Of a DNA stretch of 35,091 nt, positions 6,516-15,061 are shown in pieces. How positions within the stretch are numbered: position 1 is the stretch's first letter; the number at the start of each line of letters is the position of its first letter. The stretch lies in NCBI GenBank assembly GCA_964642445.1, contig CAZXQZ010000017.1:1-35091 (forward strand), in the 5' to 3' direction. This DNA is from SSC4 sp964642445. GTDB taxonomy: Bacteria > Chloroflexota > Anaerolineae > SSC4 > Amarolineaceae. Made by a program: the position numbers and the translations under genes. The notes under the pieces were generated by a model. The model worked only from the letters and a program-made list of their open reading frames with translations. It ran no database searches and was not told where the DNA came from.

Positions 6516-9169
6516 TCCCTGTATTTGCCCGTTTCCTGCATCAGCTCGTGATACACCCCCAGGACCATCGCTTGCTGGGTCTGCATCGTGGCCGACTCGC
6601 GCCGGAGGCGTTCAGTCTGATGGATGTTGATGCGCCGCCAGATTTCGCGTTGAACCTGCCGTGGGTTGGCCACCTGTAAGAACGTGAACCCCTCATCAGT
6701 GGCCGCCGTCTGGATCTCGACGTTGCCGATATTGAACAGGTTTGCCCACACTGTGGGTATTTTGAGCACCACGTTCTGCACACGGTCCAGGTTACCTTCG
6801 CGGCGTTTTTCCCCAAAACCGAGCGGCAGCCGTTCGATGTCAACCAGTTTCTCGTTGGTCACGATGTAAAGGTCATTGGCCCAGTTCGCATACTGCCAGC
6901 CCAACCAGAATGTGACCCCACCCAAGATCAATGCAATCAACCACGGGGACAGCAGTCCGCCCGGTGCAAACGCAGTAACAAAGACGATCACCACGACCGT
7001 CCAGACCAATAAGGACAGCCAGACGTTTTTGATCAAGATCCACCAGTGTTTGCGCCACACCGTTTTTTCTGGTGTGATCCACCAACAAGCCAGAAAACCG
7101 CCGCGGAACTCGTCGATATTGCCTTGAGGTTGACGCCCGCCGTATTTGAAAATCCGCACCACCCAACGAATCGGCTGCAGGATGACCATATCGATCAGGC
7201 GAAAGACCGTTCTATCCAGGAACAGCCGGATTTTGGCGCCAATCCGCAGAGGTAAGGGCTTGGGCCTGGCTATCATCATGTCGGGTGGTAGGGCGCGTGT
7301 GGGCACCTGTGGCACAATCCCCACGCGCAGATCGTTGACGATCTGCTGGCGCAGGCCCTCGCGTTGTTCGACCCGCTGCTCGGCCTGCACGCGCTGCTGC
7401 TGCTCGGTGACGAGACGCTGAACCCCCCACGGATCGGGGATGCGGTCGAACACCACCCAGGCCGCTTTGGCAGCGGTTTTTACGACCAGGGTGCCATAAC
7501 GGAACAGGTTCCCCCAGAAGTCGAGTGCAATGGTGGTATCCTGGACCGCCATCAGGGCCGCTTCGTTGAGGCTCTCGTAGATCAGAATGACGCGCTCGCG
7601 CGCGGCCACACGACGATTGGTCACGACAAAATAGTCGTTGTAATAATCGATCAAGATCCAGGCAACCGCGGGCAGCAGAGCAAGGCCTGTAAACAAAGCC
7701 ACGCTCAACACGTCAAGCCCACCCCCCGCGCGCTGCCAGAAGTTGTTCAGCAGCACGACCAGGCCAAGAATCAACAACAGCCACAACAGGCGGCCCACCA
7801 GAATGACAGGGTGCCGGTGACCATCGTAGACGATGACTTCGTCTTGATCCTGCCAGTCATATTTGCGGTAGCTCTTGACTTCCTGTGTCACTCGCTGGAC
7901 GATCGGGCTTTTCGCCCAGGACTTGCGGTACGTTTGCAGCAGGTGATTCAAATCGTCGTAACAGATGCGAAGCCACGTGCCACCTGGTTCGTAACGCTGC
8001 AGCTTCTCCCCATCCGCCAGCTGGCTTGTCATCCATCCTGCCCGGATGTTGGGATTTTCCGGCTGGACGGCACGTACCGTCACGTGATGCCGGTCCTGGC
8101 GAAAGAGCGATCCGATGCCGTAATAATCGCCTGGAATCAGGTATTTGCGCGGTCGGTCGCGTCCCTGGGCATCGACCTCGCGCACGATGGCTGCACCACG
8201 CACCAGAATGCGCAGTGAGTCGCCACGCACACCTTGCAGGCTGACTGTTCTCCCATCCGGGTAGTGCTCCCACGAGGTGATGCTGACCAACATATCGAGT
8301 TGTTCCTCGGTTACGTTCTGGAATTCTTTGACCACCTGGCGCAGGTATTTTCTGATCGGTGGACGCTGCAGCCGCAGGCCGACACCCTCGTGATAGTCGA
8401 TGACGATCTCCATGTCAGCAAATGCGAATGCGATGAGCCTGACCTTGGTACGCGCCGTCGCGCGTTCCGGGGCAATGTGGCCCAGCGCAAATGGGCCATT
8501 GTGGAAAAGGTTACCCGACGTGATGACGTTGGCGAAGCCTTTGGGTGCGTCGCCCAGTGCCACCTGTCCCCAATCGATGAAATAGACCATCGCTTTGCTG
8601 CGCGTGGTCTGCGGTTCACAGATAACGGTATCGGCCGTTAGCTCAACGATCTGAGCCATCGTAGCCAGCCGGTAAATCTGCTCCGTGCTCAAAGGTGCCA
8701 ACACTGGCATGGCACGCAGCCGGCGCACCAAGGCATCCCGCCGCAGCAGGTTCCACAAGTCAGGTTCGATGCCGAGCGCCCAACTGAGGTCGGCGGGATA
8801 GATGACGTAGAGACGACCCTGCCCCACGCCGCGCACTTCCGATTCGTGGGCCAATCCGTCGAAGCTCGCCTGGCGCATGAACCACTGGTTCTCAGTCCAC
8901 GTGTGTGCGGCCCAAGCCTGGTTCTTTTCGTCCAGGTCACGTTCGTACACCGTGCCCTCGACGACCATGTAGAGGTAGTCACCCGGTTCAGCTTCCGTGA
9001 GCTCGTCACCGTCTTTGAATTTTCGCACGTGCACTTCGTTCGCCAGTTTCTTCAGATCGGCATCTTTCCATTTTTGGAACGCGCTGATCTGACGCAAGCG
9101 TTTGACGATCTCACTGCGGTCATAATCGCTGACTGGGACGTCCTGCATCTGCCCGGTTGGCATAACCAT
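6512..9169 (-). CDS. Membrane protein with three cNMP-like domains and two bacterial PH domains
   Basis: An 885-residue protein of unknown function. From the N-terminus it has three cyclic-nucleotide-binding-like jellyrolls (about 30-135, 155-260, 290-370). Only the second keeps a recognisable phosphate-cassette remnant (HIAPERATAR). A TM pair follows (about 453-476 and 485-508), leading into a first bacterial-PH domain (DYFVVTNRRV to LVVKTA, 512-566), then a Gln/Glu-rich coiled coil (587-615). A second TM pair (708-733, 741-760) leads into a second bPH domain (DLYIVTNEKLVDIERLPLG to VANPRQVQREIW, 766-844). The topology suggests a cytoplasmic sensor array on an inner-membrane platform. Start 9169 or 9163 are both possible. 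It is convergent with, and overlaps by 4 bases, the GNAT gene. TATAAT lies upstream. No enzymatic domain is visible. Confidence 0.85.
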   Translation of the reverse strand: MVMPTGQMQDVPVSDYDRSEIVKRLRQISAFQKWKDADLKKLANEVHVRKFKDGDELTEAEPGDYLYMVVEGTVYERDLDEKNQAWAAHTWTENQWFMRQASFDGLAHESEVRGVGQGRLYVIYPADLSWALGIEPDLWNLLRRDALVRRLRAMPVLAPLSTEQIYRLATMAQIVELTADTVICEPQTTRSKAMVYFIDWGQVALGDAPKGFANVITSGNLFHNGPFALGHIAPERATARTKVRLIAFAFADMEIVIDYHEGVGLRLQRPPIRKYLRQVVKEFQNVTEEQLDMLVSITSWEHYPDGRTVSLQGVRGDSLRILVRGAAIVREVDAQGRDRPRKYLIPGDYYGIGSLFRQDRHHVTVRAVQPENPNIRAGWMTSQLADGEKLQRYEPGGTWLRICYDDLNHLLQTYRKSWAKSPIVQRVTQEVKSYRKYDWQDQDEVIVYDGHRHPVILVGRLLWLLLILGLVVLLNNFWQRAGGGLDVLSVALFTGLALLPAVAWILIDYYNDYFVVTNRRVAARERVILIYESLNEAALMAVQDTTIALDFWGNLFRYGTLVVKTAAKAAWVVFDRIPDPWGVQRLVTEQQQRVQAEQRVEQREGLRQQIVNDLRVGIVPQVPTRALPPDMMIARPKPLPLRIGAKIRLFLDRTVFRLIDMVILQPIRWVVRIFKYGGRQPQGNIDEFRGGFLACWWITPEKTVWRKHWWILIKNVWLSLLVWTVVVIVFVTAFAPGGLLSPWLIALILGGVTFWLGWQYANWANDLYIVTNEKLVDIERLPLGFGEKRREGNLDRVQNVVLKIPTVWANLFNIGNVEIQTAATDEGFTFLQVANPRQVQREIWRRINIHQTERLRRESATMQTQQAMVLGVYHELMQETGKYRD

Positions 9170-9197
9170 CTCGGTTCAACGTGATTGGATGGGCTTG

Positions 9198-9225
9198 ATT
9201 ATAGACCAAATGTGCGCCAGGCCAA
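9198..9225 (-). promoter_or_regulatory. Promoter for the cNMP/bPH membrane protein gene
   Basis: On the minus strand TTGGCC (9225-9220) is followed after 16 bases by a perfect TATAAT (9203-9198), about 30 bases before the gene start. Consensus-based inference. Confidence 0.55.
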
Positions 9226-9237
9226 AATCTTGGAGGC

Positions 9238-9256
9238 AAAAAGACTTCGGATGTCT
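9238..9256 (-). terminator. Short hairpin with U-run downstream of the EamA genes
   Basis: On the minus strand agacatccgaagtct, a 7-bp stem with one mismatch, is followed by TTTTT. It lies just after the stop of the second EamA gene and could end the uvrC-MFS-EamA-EamA transcript. The same palindrome core (agacttcggaagtct) recurs, perfect but without the T-run, at 15043-15057. The loop is very small, so this is weak. Confidence 0.35.
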
Positions 9257-9268
9257 GCTCTGCACACC

Positions 9269-10156
9269 TCAGCCGTGGGCGCGGTGCACCAGGTAGATGC
9301 CGGCCAGCACCACCGCACCACCCACCACCTGCACCCACGACAGGCTCTCACCCAACAGCCACCACGCCAGGAGGGCGGCCACGACCGGCTGCCCCAGCAT
9401 CGTAGGGGCCACGACCGCGGCCGGCACGTGCCCCTGGGCGTAGTTGACCGAGAGCCATCCCCCAATGTGGGTAATGAGACCCAGTGCCAGCAGCGGCAGC
9501 AGACTGGCCGGTGGCACCGCCAGGGGCTGGCGCAGGACGAAGGTCAGCACCAACAGCGTCACCAGGCTGCCAAAGGTGGTCAGCCAGAAATAGGACAGCG
9601 CGTCGAAACGGGTACGTGCGCGCTGCGTGATGAGCATGTAACCGGCGTAGAACAGGGAAACGGTCAATGCCAGGCCGTTGCCCAGGTTGAGGGCCTGGCT
9701 GCGTAACAAATCGGTCCCCACGATCAGTGCCGCGCCCGCCAGGGCCAGGATCACCCCCAACCAGAAATTACGCAGTAGCCGCTCGTGGTAGATCAGGATC
9801 GCACCCAGACCCACCCAGATCGGCGCCGTATTGCCCAACAGGACTGCATTGGCGACCGAGGTGTACTGCACGGCGGTGTTCCACAGGCCCATGTCCAGGC
9901 CGAAGAAGATACTGCCGATGACGAGAAGCAGCCAGGGTCGTGGCCCACCGTGGCGCAGGCGGCCGGCCCGCAGGCCAAATGGAATCATCAGCACCGTGAT
10001 GGCGGTGAGGGTGCGGTAGACCGCGGCCACCGGTCCGGGTACGCCCGCCCAGCGTACGAAGATACCCGACGTGGCGATACACACAATTCCGACCACCAGG
10101 GCCAGGTAGGCCTGCCAGGGGGCCCGGCTGCGAAGACCCGGAGCCTGTTCACTCAT
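9269..10156 (-). CDS. EamA/DMT-family transporter, second of a tandem pair
   Basis: A 295-residue drug/metabolite transporter with ten predicted TM helices in two EamA halves, each about 140 residues. The first begins with IVCIATSGIFVRWAGVPGP and the second near the TDLLRSQALNLGNGLAL stretch. It is a close paralogue of the gene immediately upstream: shared phrases include SVANAVLLGNTAPIWVGLGA, YAGYMLITQRARTRFDALSY/YACYLLVTQRARTRLDALSY, and an almost identical C-terminus LVHRAHG/LVHRAHE. Family members export amino acids or metabolites; the substrate cannot be told. The start at 10156 (MSEQAPG) overlaps the upstream stop by 8 bases (ATGAGTGA), so translation is probably coupled. An ATG 45 bases further upstream would lie well inside the preceding gene and is less likely. 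Confidence 0.9.
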   Translation of the reverse strand: MSEQAPGLRSRAPWQAYLALVVGIVCIATSGIFVRWAGVPGPVAAVYRTLTAITVLMIPFGLRAGRLRHGGPRPWLLLVIGSIFFGLDMGLWNTAVQYTSVANAVLLGNTAPIWVGLGAILIYHERLLRNFWLGVILALAGAALIVGTDLLRSQALNLGNGLALTVSLFYAGYMLITQRARTRFDALSYFWLTTFGSLVTLLVLTFVLRQPLAVPPASLLPLLALGLITHIGGWLSVNYAQGHVPAAVVAPTMLGQPVVAALLAWWLLGESLSWVQVVGGAVVLAGIYLVHRAHG

Positions 10157-11045
10157 GGGCGCGATGCACCAGGAAGATACCTGCCATGACGATGGCGCCA
10201 CCCACCACCTGGAACCAGGCCAGCGTTTCGCCCAGGACCGGGATGGCCAGCAGGCTGGCGATAACCGGCTGACCCAACAAACTCGGCGCTACCAGCGATG
10301 CCGGCAGGTGGCCCTGTGCGTAGTTGAGTGACAACCAGCCAAAGGTGTGGGTGACGATGCCGAGGCCCAGGAGTGGCAGCAGTGCCGACGGCGGCACGGC
10401 CAGCGACTGGTCCAGCACGACGGTCATGGAAAACAGCGTGAACAGGCTGGCCACCGCCGCCAGCCAGAAGTACGAGAGCGCATCGAGCCGGGTGCGTGCC
10501 CGCTGCGTCACCAGCAGGTAACAGGCGTAAAACAGGCTGGCGGTCAGGGCAAGCAGGTTGCCCAGCGTTGCGCTTCCCGGCCCGTACAGCTCCACGCCTA
10601 CGATCAGGCCGGCGCCAGCCAGCGCCAGGGCCAGGCCCCACCAAAACTGGCGTCCCAGGCGCTGGTGGAACAGCACGATAGCACCCAAGCCAACCCAAAT
10701 CGGTGCCGTATTACCCAGCAGGACAGCATTGGCCACCGAGGTATTGAGCAGGGCAGTGTTCCACAAGGCGATGTCGCAGGCAAAAAAGATGCCACCCACG
10801 CTGGCGGCCAACAGCATGCGCCGGGTCCAGCGGATGTGCCGCGCACGCAGCAGAAAGGGGATTGCCATCACGGCTGCCGCGACACCGACCCGATAGACGC
10901 CGGCGACCGGTCCCGCTACACTGGCCAGTTTGATGAAGATACCGGAGGTTGAGATGCAGACGATGCCGAAGATCATGGCCGCATAGGGCTGCCACGACGC
11001 CGTCACGGCGCGCCCGACCGCGGTGGAGGGTGTGGCAGTTTTCAT
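10149..11045 (-). CDS. EamA/DMT-family transporter, first of a tandem pair
   Basis: A 298-residue, ten-helix EamA permease with the duplicated fold. The N-terminal half starts IVCISTSGIFIKLASVAGP and the second half starts near NLLALTASLFYACYLL. It is the tandem paralogue of the next gene on the operon. The start (11045) overlaps the MFS transporter stop as ATGA, and its own stop overlaps the start of its paralogue by 8 bases. Coupled translation of two half-related permeases could yield stoichiometric amounts, and hetero-oligomers are possible, but EamA proteins of ten helices usually act alone. Substrate unknown. Confidence 0.9.
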   Translation of the reverse strand: MKTATPSTAVGRAVTASWQPYAAMIFGIVCISTSGIFIKLASVAGPVAGVYRVGVAAAVMAIPFLLRARHIRWTRRMLLAASVGGIFFACDIALWNTALLNTSVANAVLLGNTAPIWVGLGAIVLFHQRLGRQFWWGLALALAGAGLIVGVELYGPGSATLGNLLALTASLFYACYLLVTQRARTRLDALSYFWLAAVASLFTLFSMTVVLDQSLAVPPSALLPLLGLGIVTHTFGWLSLNYAQGHLPASLVAPSLLGQPVIASLLAIPVLGETLAWFQVVGGAIVMAGIFLVHRAHE

Positions 11046-12292
11046 CGACTGGCCTGGCTGGTCACTGACGCCGTACGCGGTCGTACGATCAGCACCATCA
11101 GCAGCGGGACGATGGCCAGGACAGCGCCTAACAGCCCCATCGCGCCGTAACCGATGGTGGCAAACACGACACCGCTGAGCAGGCTGGCCGCGGCGGATGA
11201 CAGGCCGATGAGCAGGTCGTTGAAACCCTGCGTACGTGCGCGCTCAGCCGGTGACAGCTGGTCGGCCAGCAGGGACGAGCCGCCGACGTAACAGAAGTTC
11301 CAGCCCAGGCCCAGGAGGAACAATGCCACTGCGATCGGAAGCACTTCCGGTGAAAATGGTGCGGCCAGGCAGGCCAGGATCAGCGTCGCCGCGCCCACGG
11401 CAATGACCAGGCGGCGGCCATAGCGGTCGGCCAGGCGTCCGGAAATGATCGAAAACGCAAACATACCAAAGGTGTGCGAGGAGATGACCAGCGAGATGTC
11501 ACCCAGGCCGTGTTGGTGGTTCTTCATGTGCAGGGAGGTGATGACCATCAGCATGACCATCACCACCTGGCCGAAGACCATGGCCGCCACAGCCACAGTC
11601 ACGGCGGGCACCCGCATGAGCTGGCGCAGGCCGCGGGCCGCGGTGATGTCGGGACCCACTTCCGGGTGCAGCTCGGCCACGGCACGTCCCACGTCCCGTG
11701 GTTCGGGGCGCAACCAGGTGAAGACGATGACGACCCCAAACAGCAGCAGGATCGCACTGGCCAGATACGGGCCGGCGAGCTCATCGAAGCCGCGGTTATG
11801 CGCCCACTCGCCGGCGGGTCCCACCAGCAGCGGTCCCAAGACGGCGCCCACCGTGCCGCCGATCACGACGTTGGAAATGGCCCGGCCACGTTCGGCGGGT
11901 GGATGTACCTCGGCGGCCACAAAACGCCCGAGCTGTACGGCCGCGTTTGCGGTGCCCATGAACAACAGCCCACCCAGGAACAGGCCAAAGGCCTGGGCGT
12001 TGAACGCCAGGCCGGCCACCACCGCTCCCAACACACCCACACCGACGCCCAAGGTCAGCGCAATGCGCCGCCCCAGCCGATCCATGGCATAGCCCCAACC
12101 GGGAGCGGCAAATGCGCTGCCCAACAAATAGACGGCGGCCGGCACCCCGGCCCAGGTTGGCCGCCCACTCAGCTGTGCACCCGCCAGGGCACCCACTGTC
12201 GATGCCGCAATGAAGCCGGCCGATGCCAGGCTCTGCGTCGCAAAGAGCGTCAACGTAATCCGGCGCGCGGCTGCGGAGAAATCGGGCATCAT
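11042..12292 (-). CDS. Major facilitator superfamily transporter
   Basis: A 416-residue MFS permease with about twelve TM helices. The conserved loop 2-3 motif is seen as YAMDRLGRRIALTLG and a second copy in the C-terminal half as RLADRYGRRLVIAVG, together with an Arg-rich cytoplasmic segment between (PEPRDVGRAVAELHPEVG). Most likely a proton-driven drug or metabolite exporter; the substrate is not evident. Two adjacent ATG codons (12292 and 12289) are possible starts. GGAGG lies 1 base before the first and 4 before the second, so the second may be used. The start overlaps the uvrC stop (ATGATG/TGA), and its stop overlaps the next gene as ATGA, making a four-gene translationally coupled operon. 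Confidence 0.9.
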   Translation of the reverse strand: MMPDFSAAARRITLTLFATQSLASAGFIAASTVGALAGAQLSGRPTWAGVPAAVYLLGSAFAAPGWGYAMDRLGRRIALTLGVGVGVLGAVVAGLAFNAQAFGLFLGGLLFMGTANAAVQLGRFVAAEVHPPAERGRAISNVVIGGTVGAVLGPLLVGPAGEWAHNRGFDELAGPYLASAILLLFGVVIVFTWLRPEPRDVGRAVAELHPEVGPDITAARGLRQLMRVPAVTVAVAAMVFGQVVMVMLMVITSLHMKNHQHGLGDISLVISSHTFGMFAFSIISGRLADRYGRRLVIAVGAATLILACLAAPFSPEVLPIAVALFLLGLGWNFCYVGGSSLLADQLSPAERARTQGFNDLLIGLSSAAASLLSGVVFATIGYGAMGLLGAVLAIVPLLMVLIVRPRTASVTSQASR

Positions 12293-14187
12293 GCCTCCAA
12301 ATAGTCCTTGATGGCCGCAGCCAGCGTCTTGTTCATACCCGGTACGGCAGCCAGCTCTTCCGTGCTGGCATTTTTGATCGTTTCCAGGTCGCCGAAGCGC
12401 TGCAGGAGCGCTTTACGGCGGCGCGGACCAATACCGGGCACTTTGTCCAGCGTCGAAGCAATGCCGGTTTTGCTGCGCAGGCTGCGGTTGAAGGTGATGC
12501 CAAAGCGGTGCGCTTCATCGCGGATGCGCTGCACCAGGAACAGGGCTTGCGAATCGCGCGCCAGGATCAGCGGCTGCGGCCGGCCGGGGACGAAGAGGTC
12601 CTCATGTTTTTTGGCCAGACCCACCACCGGCACCTGCTCGAACAAATCGAACTCCTTGAGCACCTCGACCGCCACGCCGAGCTGGCCCTTGCCGCCATCG
12701 ACGATCACCAGGTCGGGCAGCAGCTGCCACATCTCATCGCGTTTGCGGGCTTTGCGTCCGGGATCGTCTTCATCGACCGGCGGTTCGACGGCGCGGCGGA
12801 AGCGGCGGCGTAACATTTCGCGCATGGCGGCGAAGTCGTCTGGTTCACCGGCGCCCTGCCCACCTTTGCCGCGAATCTTGAATTTACGGTAGTCGCTCTT
12901 CAGCGGCGTGCCGCGGGCAAACACCACCATGGCGCCCACAGTGTTGGTGCCCTGCAGGGTCGAGATGTCGTAACATTCGATCCGGGTTGGTGCGCTGGGC
13001 AGGTTGAGTGCATCGCCCAATTCGGTCAGGGCCAGCACCTGGCGGTTCTTATCGGCCTGCCACTGCGCACGCAGGGCGTCCAGGGTTTCGCTGGCGTTCT
13101 GCGTCGCCAGTTCCAACAGGTCCCGGCTCTGTCCCTCGGCCGGCACGGTCAGGATCACTTTTTCGTCCCCGCGACGTGCACGCAGCCACTGTTCGATGAT
13201 CAGGCGCTCGTCGAGATCCTTCGGCAGGACGATCTGCGGCGGTACGTAGGCGGCTTCGCTGTAGAACTGCTTCAAGAAGGCGCTGATCAGCTCTTCGCTC
13301 TCGCCACTCTCCGTGCCTTCCACCACAAAGGATTCACGACCAATCAGCCGGCCGCGGCGGATGAAAAAGACCTGGACGACGGCATCACCGTTGGCCTGGG
13401 CAAAGGCGATCAAGTCTTCGTCCTGCTGCTGCCCGCTCACGACTTTTTGGCGCTCGACCAGCTGCTCGGCCGCCCGGATCTGGTCACGATAGCGGGCGGC
13501 GCGCTCGAACTGCCAGTCCTCGGCCGCCTGCTGCATACGCTCGGTTAGTTGGGTCAGGACACGGTCGGTGTCCCCGCTCAGAAAATCGCCCAGCCCCTGG
13601 ACCATCGCCCGGTACTCGTCTTTGGTCACGGCACCGATGCACGGACCATTGCAGCGGCCGATGTGGTAATAGAGACAGGCGCGTTTGTCGCGCCCGGTAA
13701 TCTCGCGGTTGCACGTCAGGTAGGGGAAGATGCGCCGCAGTCCATCCAGGGTTTGGCGCACGTTCCACGCCGAAGTATAGGGGCCGTAGTAGCGTCCGCC
13801 ATCCTGCGCCATGCGCCGCACGATGGTGACCTTGGGATAATCATCCTCCCAGTGGATCTTGATGTAGGGGTAGTTCTTATCATCTTTGAGGCGGATGTTG
13901 TAGCGAGGTTGGAAACGTTTGATGAGCTCGTTCTCCAGGACGAGCGCTTCCAGCTCGGTTTCGACAACAATCCACTCCAGGTCGGTGATGTGCTGCACCA
14001 GGCGGTGTGTCTTGGGGCTGAGCTGTGCCTGCTGGTGAAAGTAGGATCGCACCCGCGCGCGCAAATTCACCGCCTTCCCGACGTAGATGACGGTGCCATC
14101 GCTGCTTTTCATGATATAGACACCCGGTCGGGTTGGCAACGTATCGAGCCGCGCCTGCAGTTCCGCCGCAATTTGCATGGCGGCCAT
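12289..14187 (-). CDS. uvrC: Excinuclease ABC subunit C
   Basis: UvrC makes both incisions around bulky DNA lesions in nucleotide excision repair with UvrA and UvrB. The 632-residue protein has the standard order: GIY-YIG nuclease (PGVYIMKSSDGTVIYVGKA, about 20-100), the Cys cluster (CNREITGRDKRACLYYHIGR with CNGPC, about 155-185), a UVR motif that binds UvrB (about 207-245), the RNase H-like 5' nuclease (IECYDISTLQGT, LVIVDGGKGQL, DEAHRFGITFNRSLR), and two C-terminal helix-hairpin-helix motifs (VPGIGPRRRKALL, VPGMNKTLAAAI). The start at 14187 or 14178 (MQIAAEL) cannot be separated, as no Shine-Dalgarno is clear; a possible -10 (TACAAT) overlaps the first ATG, which would favour the second. 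Its stop overlaps the MFS gene start. Confidence 0.97.
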   Translation of the reverse strand: MAAMQIAAELQARLDTLPTRPGVYIMKSSDGTVIYVGKAVNLRARVRSYFHQQAQLSPKTHRLVQHITDLEWIVVETELEALVLENELIKRFQPRYNIRLKDDKNYPYIKIHWEDDYPKVTIVRRMAQDGGRYYGPYTSAWNVRQTLDGLRRIFPYLTCNREITGRDKRACLYYHIGRCNGPCIGAVTKDEYRAMVQGLGDFLSGDTDRVLTQLTERMQQAAEDWQFERAARYRDQIRAAEQLVERQKVVSGQQQDEDLIAFAQANGDAVVQVFFIRRGRLIGRESFVVEGTESGESEELISAFLKQFYSEAAYVPPQIVLPKDLDERLIIEQWLRARRGDEKVILTVPAEGQSRDLLELATQNASETLDALRAQWQADKNRQVLALTELGDALNLPSAPTRIECYDISTLQGTNTVGAMVVFARGTPLKSDYRKFKIRGKGGQGAGEPDDFAAMREMLRRRFRRAVEPPVDEDDPGRKARKRDEMWQLLPDLVIVDGGKGQLGVAVEVLKEFDLFEQVPVVGLAKKHEDLFVPGRPQPLILARDSQALFLVQRIRDEAHRFGITFNRSLRSKTGIASTLDKVPGIGPRRRKALLQRFGDLETIKNASTEELAAVPGMNKTLAAAIKDYLEA

Positions 14188-14225
14188 TGTAGCATGGATG
14201 AGAGAAGAGAAGGAATTTTGAGGTG

Positions 14226-14286
14226 GGGGATGGGGGTTAGGGGCCAGGGGTGGGAGAGCAGACTCAGGTCCCCAACCCCCATCCCC
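14226..14286. repeat. G-rich/C-rich inverted repeat between uvrC and the DUF4013 gene
   Basis: ggggatgggggttagggg (14226-14243) and its imperfect inverse ccccaacccccatcccc (14270-14286) are separated by 26 bases. The arms could pair as a hairpin or fold separately into G-quadruplex structures. The ccccatcccctaaccccc style is a common low-complexity intergenic motif in genomes that also carry heptamer repeats. Confidence 0.8.
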
Positions 14287-14302
14287 TAACCCCCAACAAC
14301 GA

Positions 14303-15028
14303 CTACGGCTGCGTCGTTTCCAGGCCTGTAGGGCGGGCTTCCTTGAAGTACTGGCCGAAGAGGTTGGAGTAGGCCAGCTGCAGATAGAACGAGCCGGCCA
14401 TGTTGACGACCCAGGCGATGATCCAGCCGCAGATGGGGATGAAGAGCCAGATCAGGCCAAAGAGCGATAGAATGGCACCGATGACAAAGGCAGCCACGAT
14501 CATGACGACGTAGGCCACCAGGTAACCGTTGAGATTGCGCCGGATATCGGCAAACAGCTCGCGGAAGCGGAACATCTGCATGACGTCGTCGGTCAAGGCA
14601 AAACGTGCCGTGGCGGCCGGAATGACGAAGGCCACCGCCAGGCTGTACAGCAGCACCAGGCACGATACCACCAGGCCGACACCGCTCGCCAGGACACCCA
14701 CAGCATCCGCAGCGTCAGCAGAATCACCGAATAGGGCGCTCAAGCCGCCGCCCAATACCGCAAACAGACACGATACCACAATGAGCGGGACCAAATACAG
14801 CAGCAGCCCCAGCAGCCACTTGAAACCACGCACGAAGAAGCGTCCAAAATCATCCCAGGTGGGCAGCGGACGGGTTTCGTCCTGGATGGTGTTTTGCATC
14901 ACATCGATTGCATACCCCGAAGCGGCAAAATTGGCGACGGGGATGGCACTTATGACCGCACCGATGAGGACCTTGTTGACCCACTTCTCATCCTCGAGTA
15001 CAAACGAAAAGGCCTTGCCGATTTCCAT
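14303..15028 (-). CDS. DUF4013 multi-spanning membrane protein
   Basis: A 241-residue integral membrane protein of the DUF4013 family. The N-terminal phrase MEIGKAFSFVLEDEKWVNKV and the PLPTWDDFGRFFVRGFKW motif (about residues 54-71) are typical. Four to six hydrophobic segments follow, with a cytoplasmic loop around DDVMQMFRFRELFADIRRN. Function is unknown; the family occurs in archaea and bacteria. The start at 15028 is supported by AAGGAGG (15039-15033) 4 bases before it. It follows the Yip1-domain gene by 33 bases, with a small palindrome between, so the two form a likely membrane-protein operon. Only a C-rich repeat separates its stop from uvrC. Confidence 0.85.
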   Translation of the reverse strand: MEIGKAFSFVLEDEKWVNKVLIGAVISAIPVANFAASGYAIDVMQNTIQDETRPLPTWDDFGRFFVRGFKWLLGLLLYLVPLIVVSCLFAVLGGGLSALFGDSADAADAVGVLASGVGLVVSCLVLLYSLAVAFVIPAATARFALTDDVMQMFRFRELFADIRRNLNGYLVAYVVMIVAAFVIGAILSLFGLIWLFIPICGWIIAWVVNMAGSFYLQLAYSNLFGQYFKEARPTGLETTQP

Positions 15029-15042
15029 GGTTCCTCCTTGAC

Positions 15043-15057
15043 AGACTTCGGAAGTCT
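15043..15057. repeat. Small palindrome agacttcggaagtct
   Basis: A perfect 7-bp inverted repeat around a single central base, lying between the Yip1 gene stop and the ribosome-binding site of the DUF4013 gene. A variant with one mismatch is found at 9242-9256. It may be a scattered genomic repeat. Confidence 0.7.
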
Positions 15058-15061
15058 TGAC

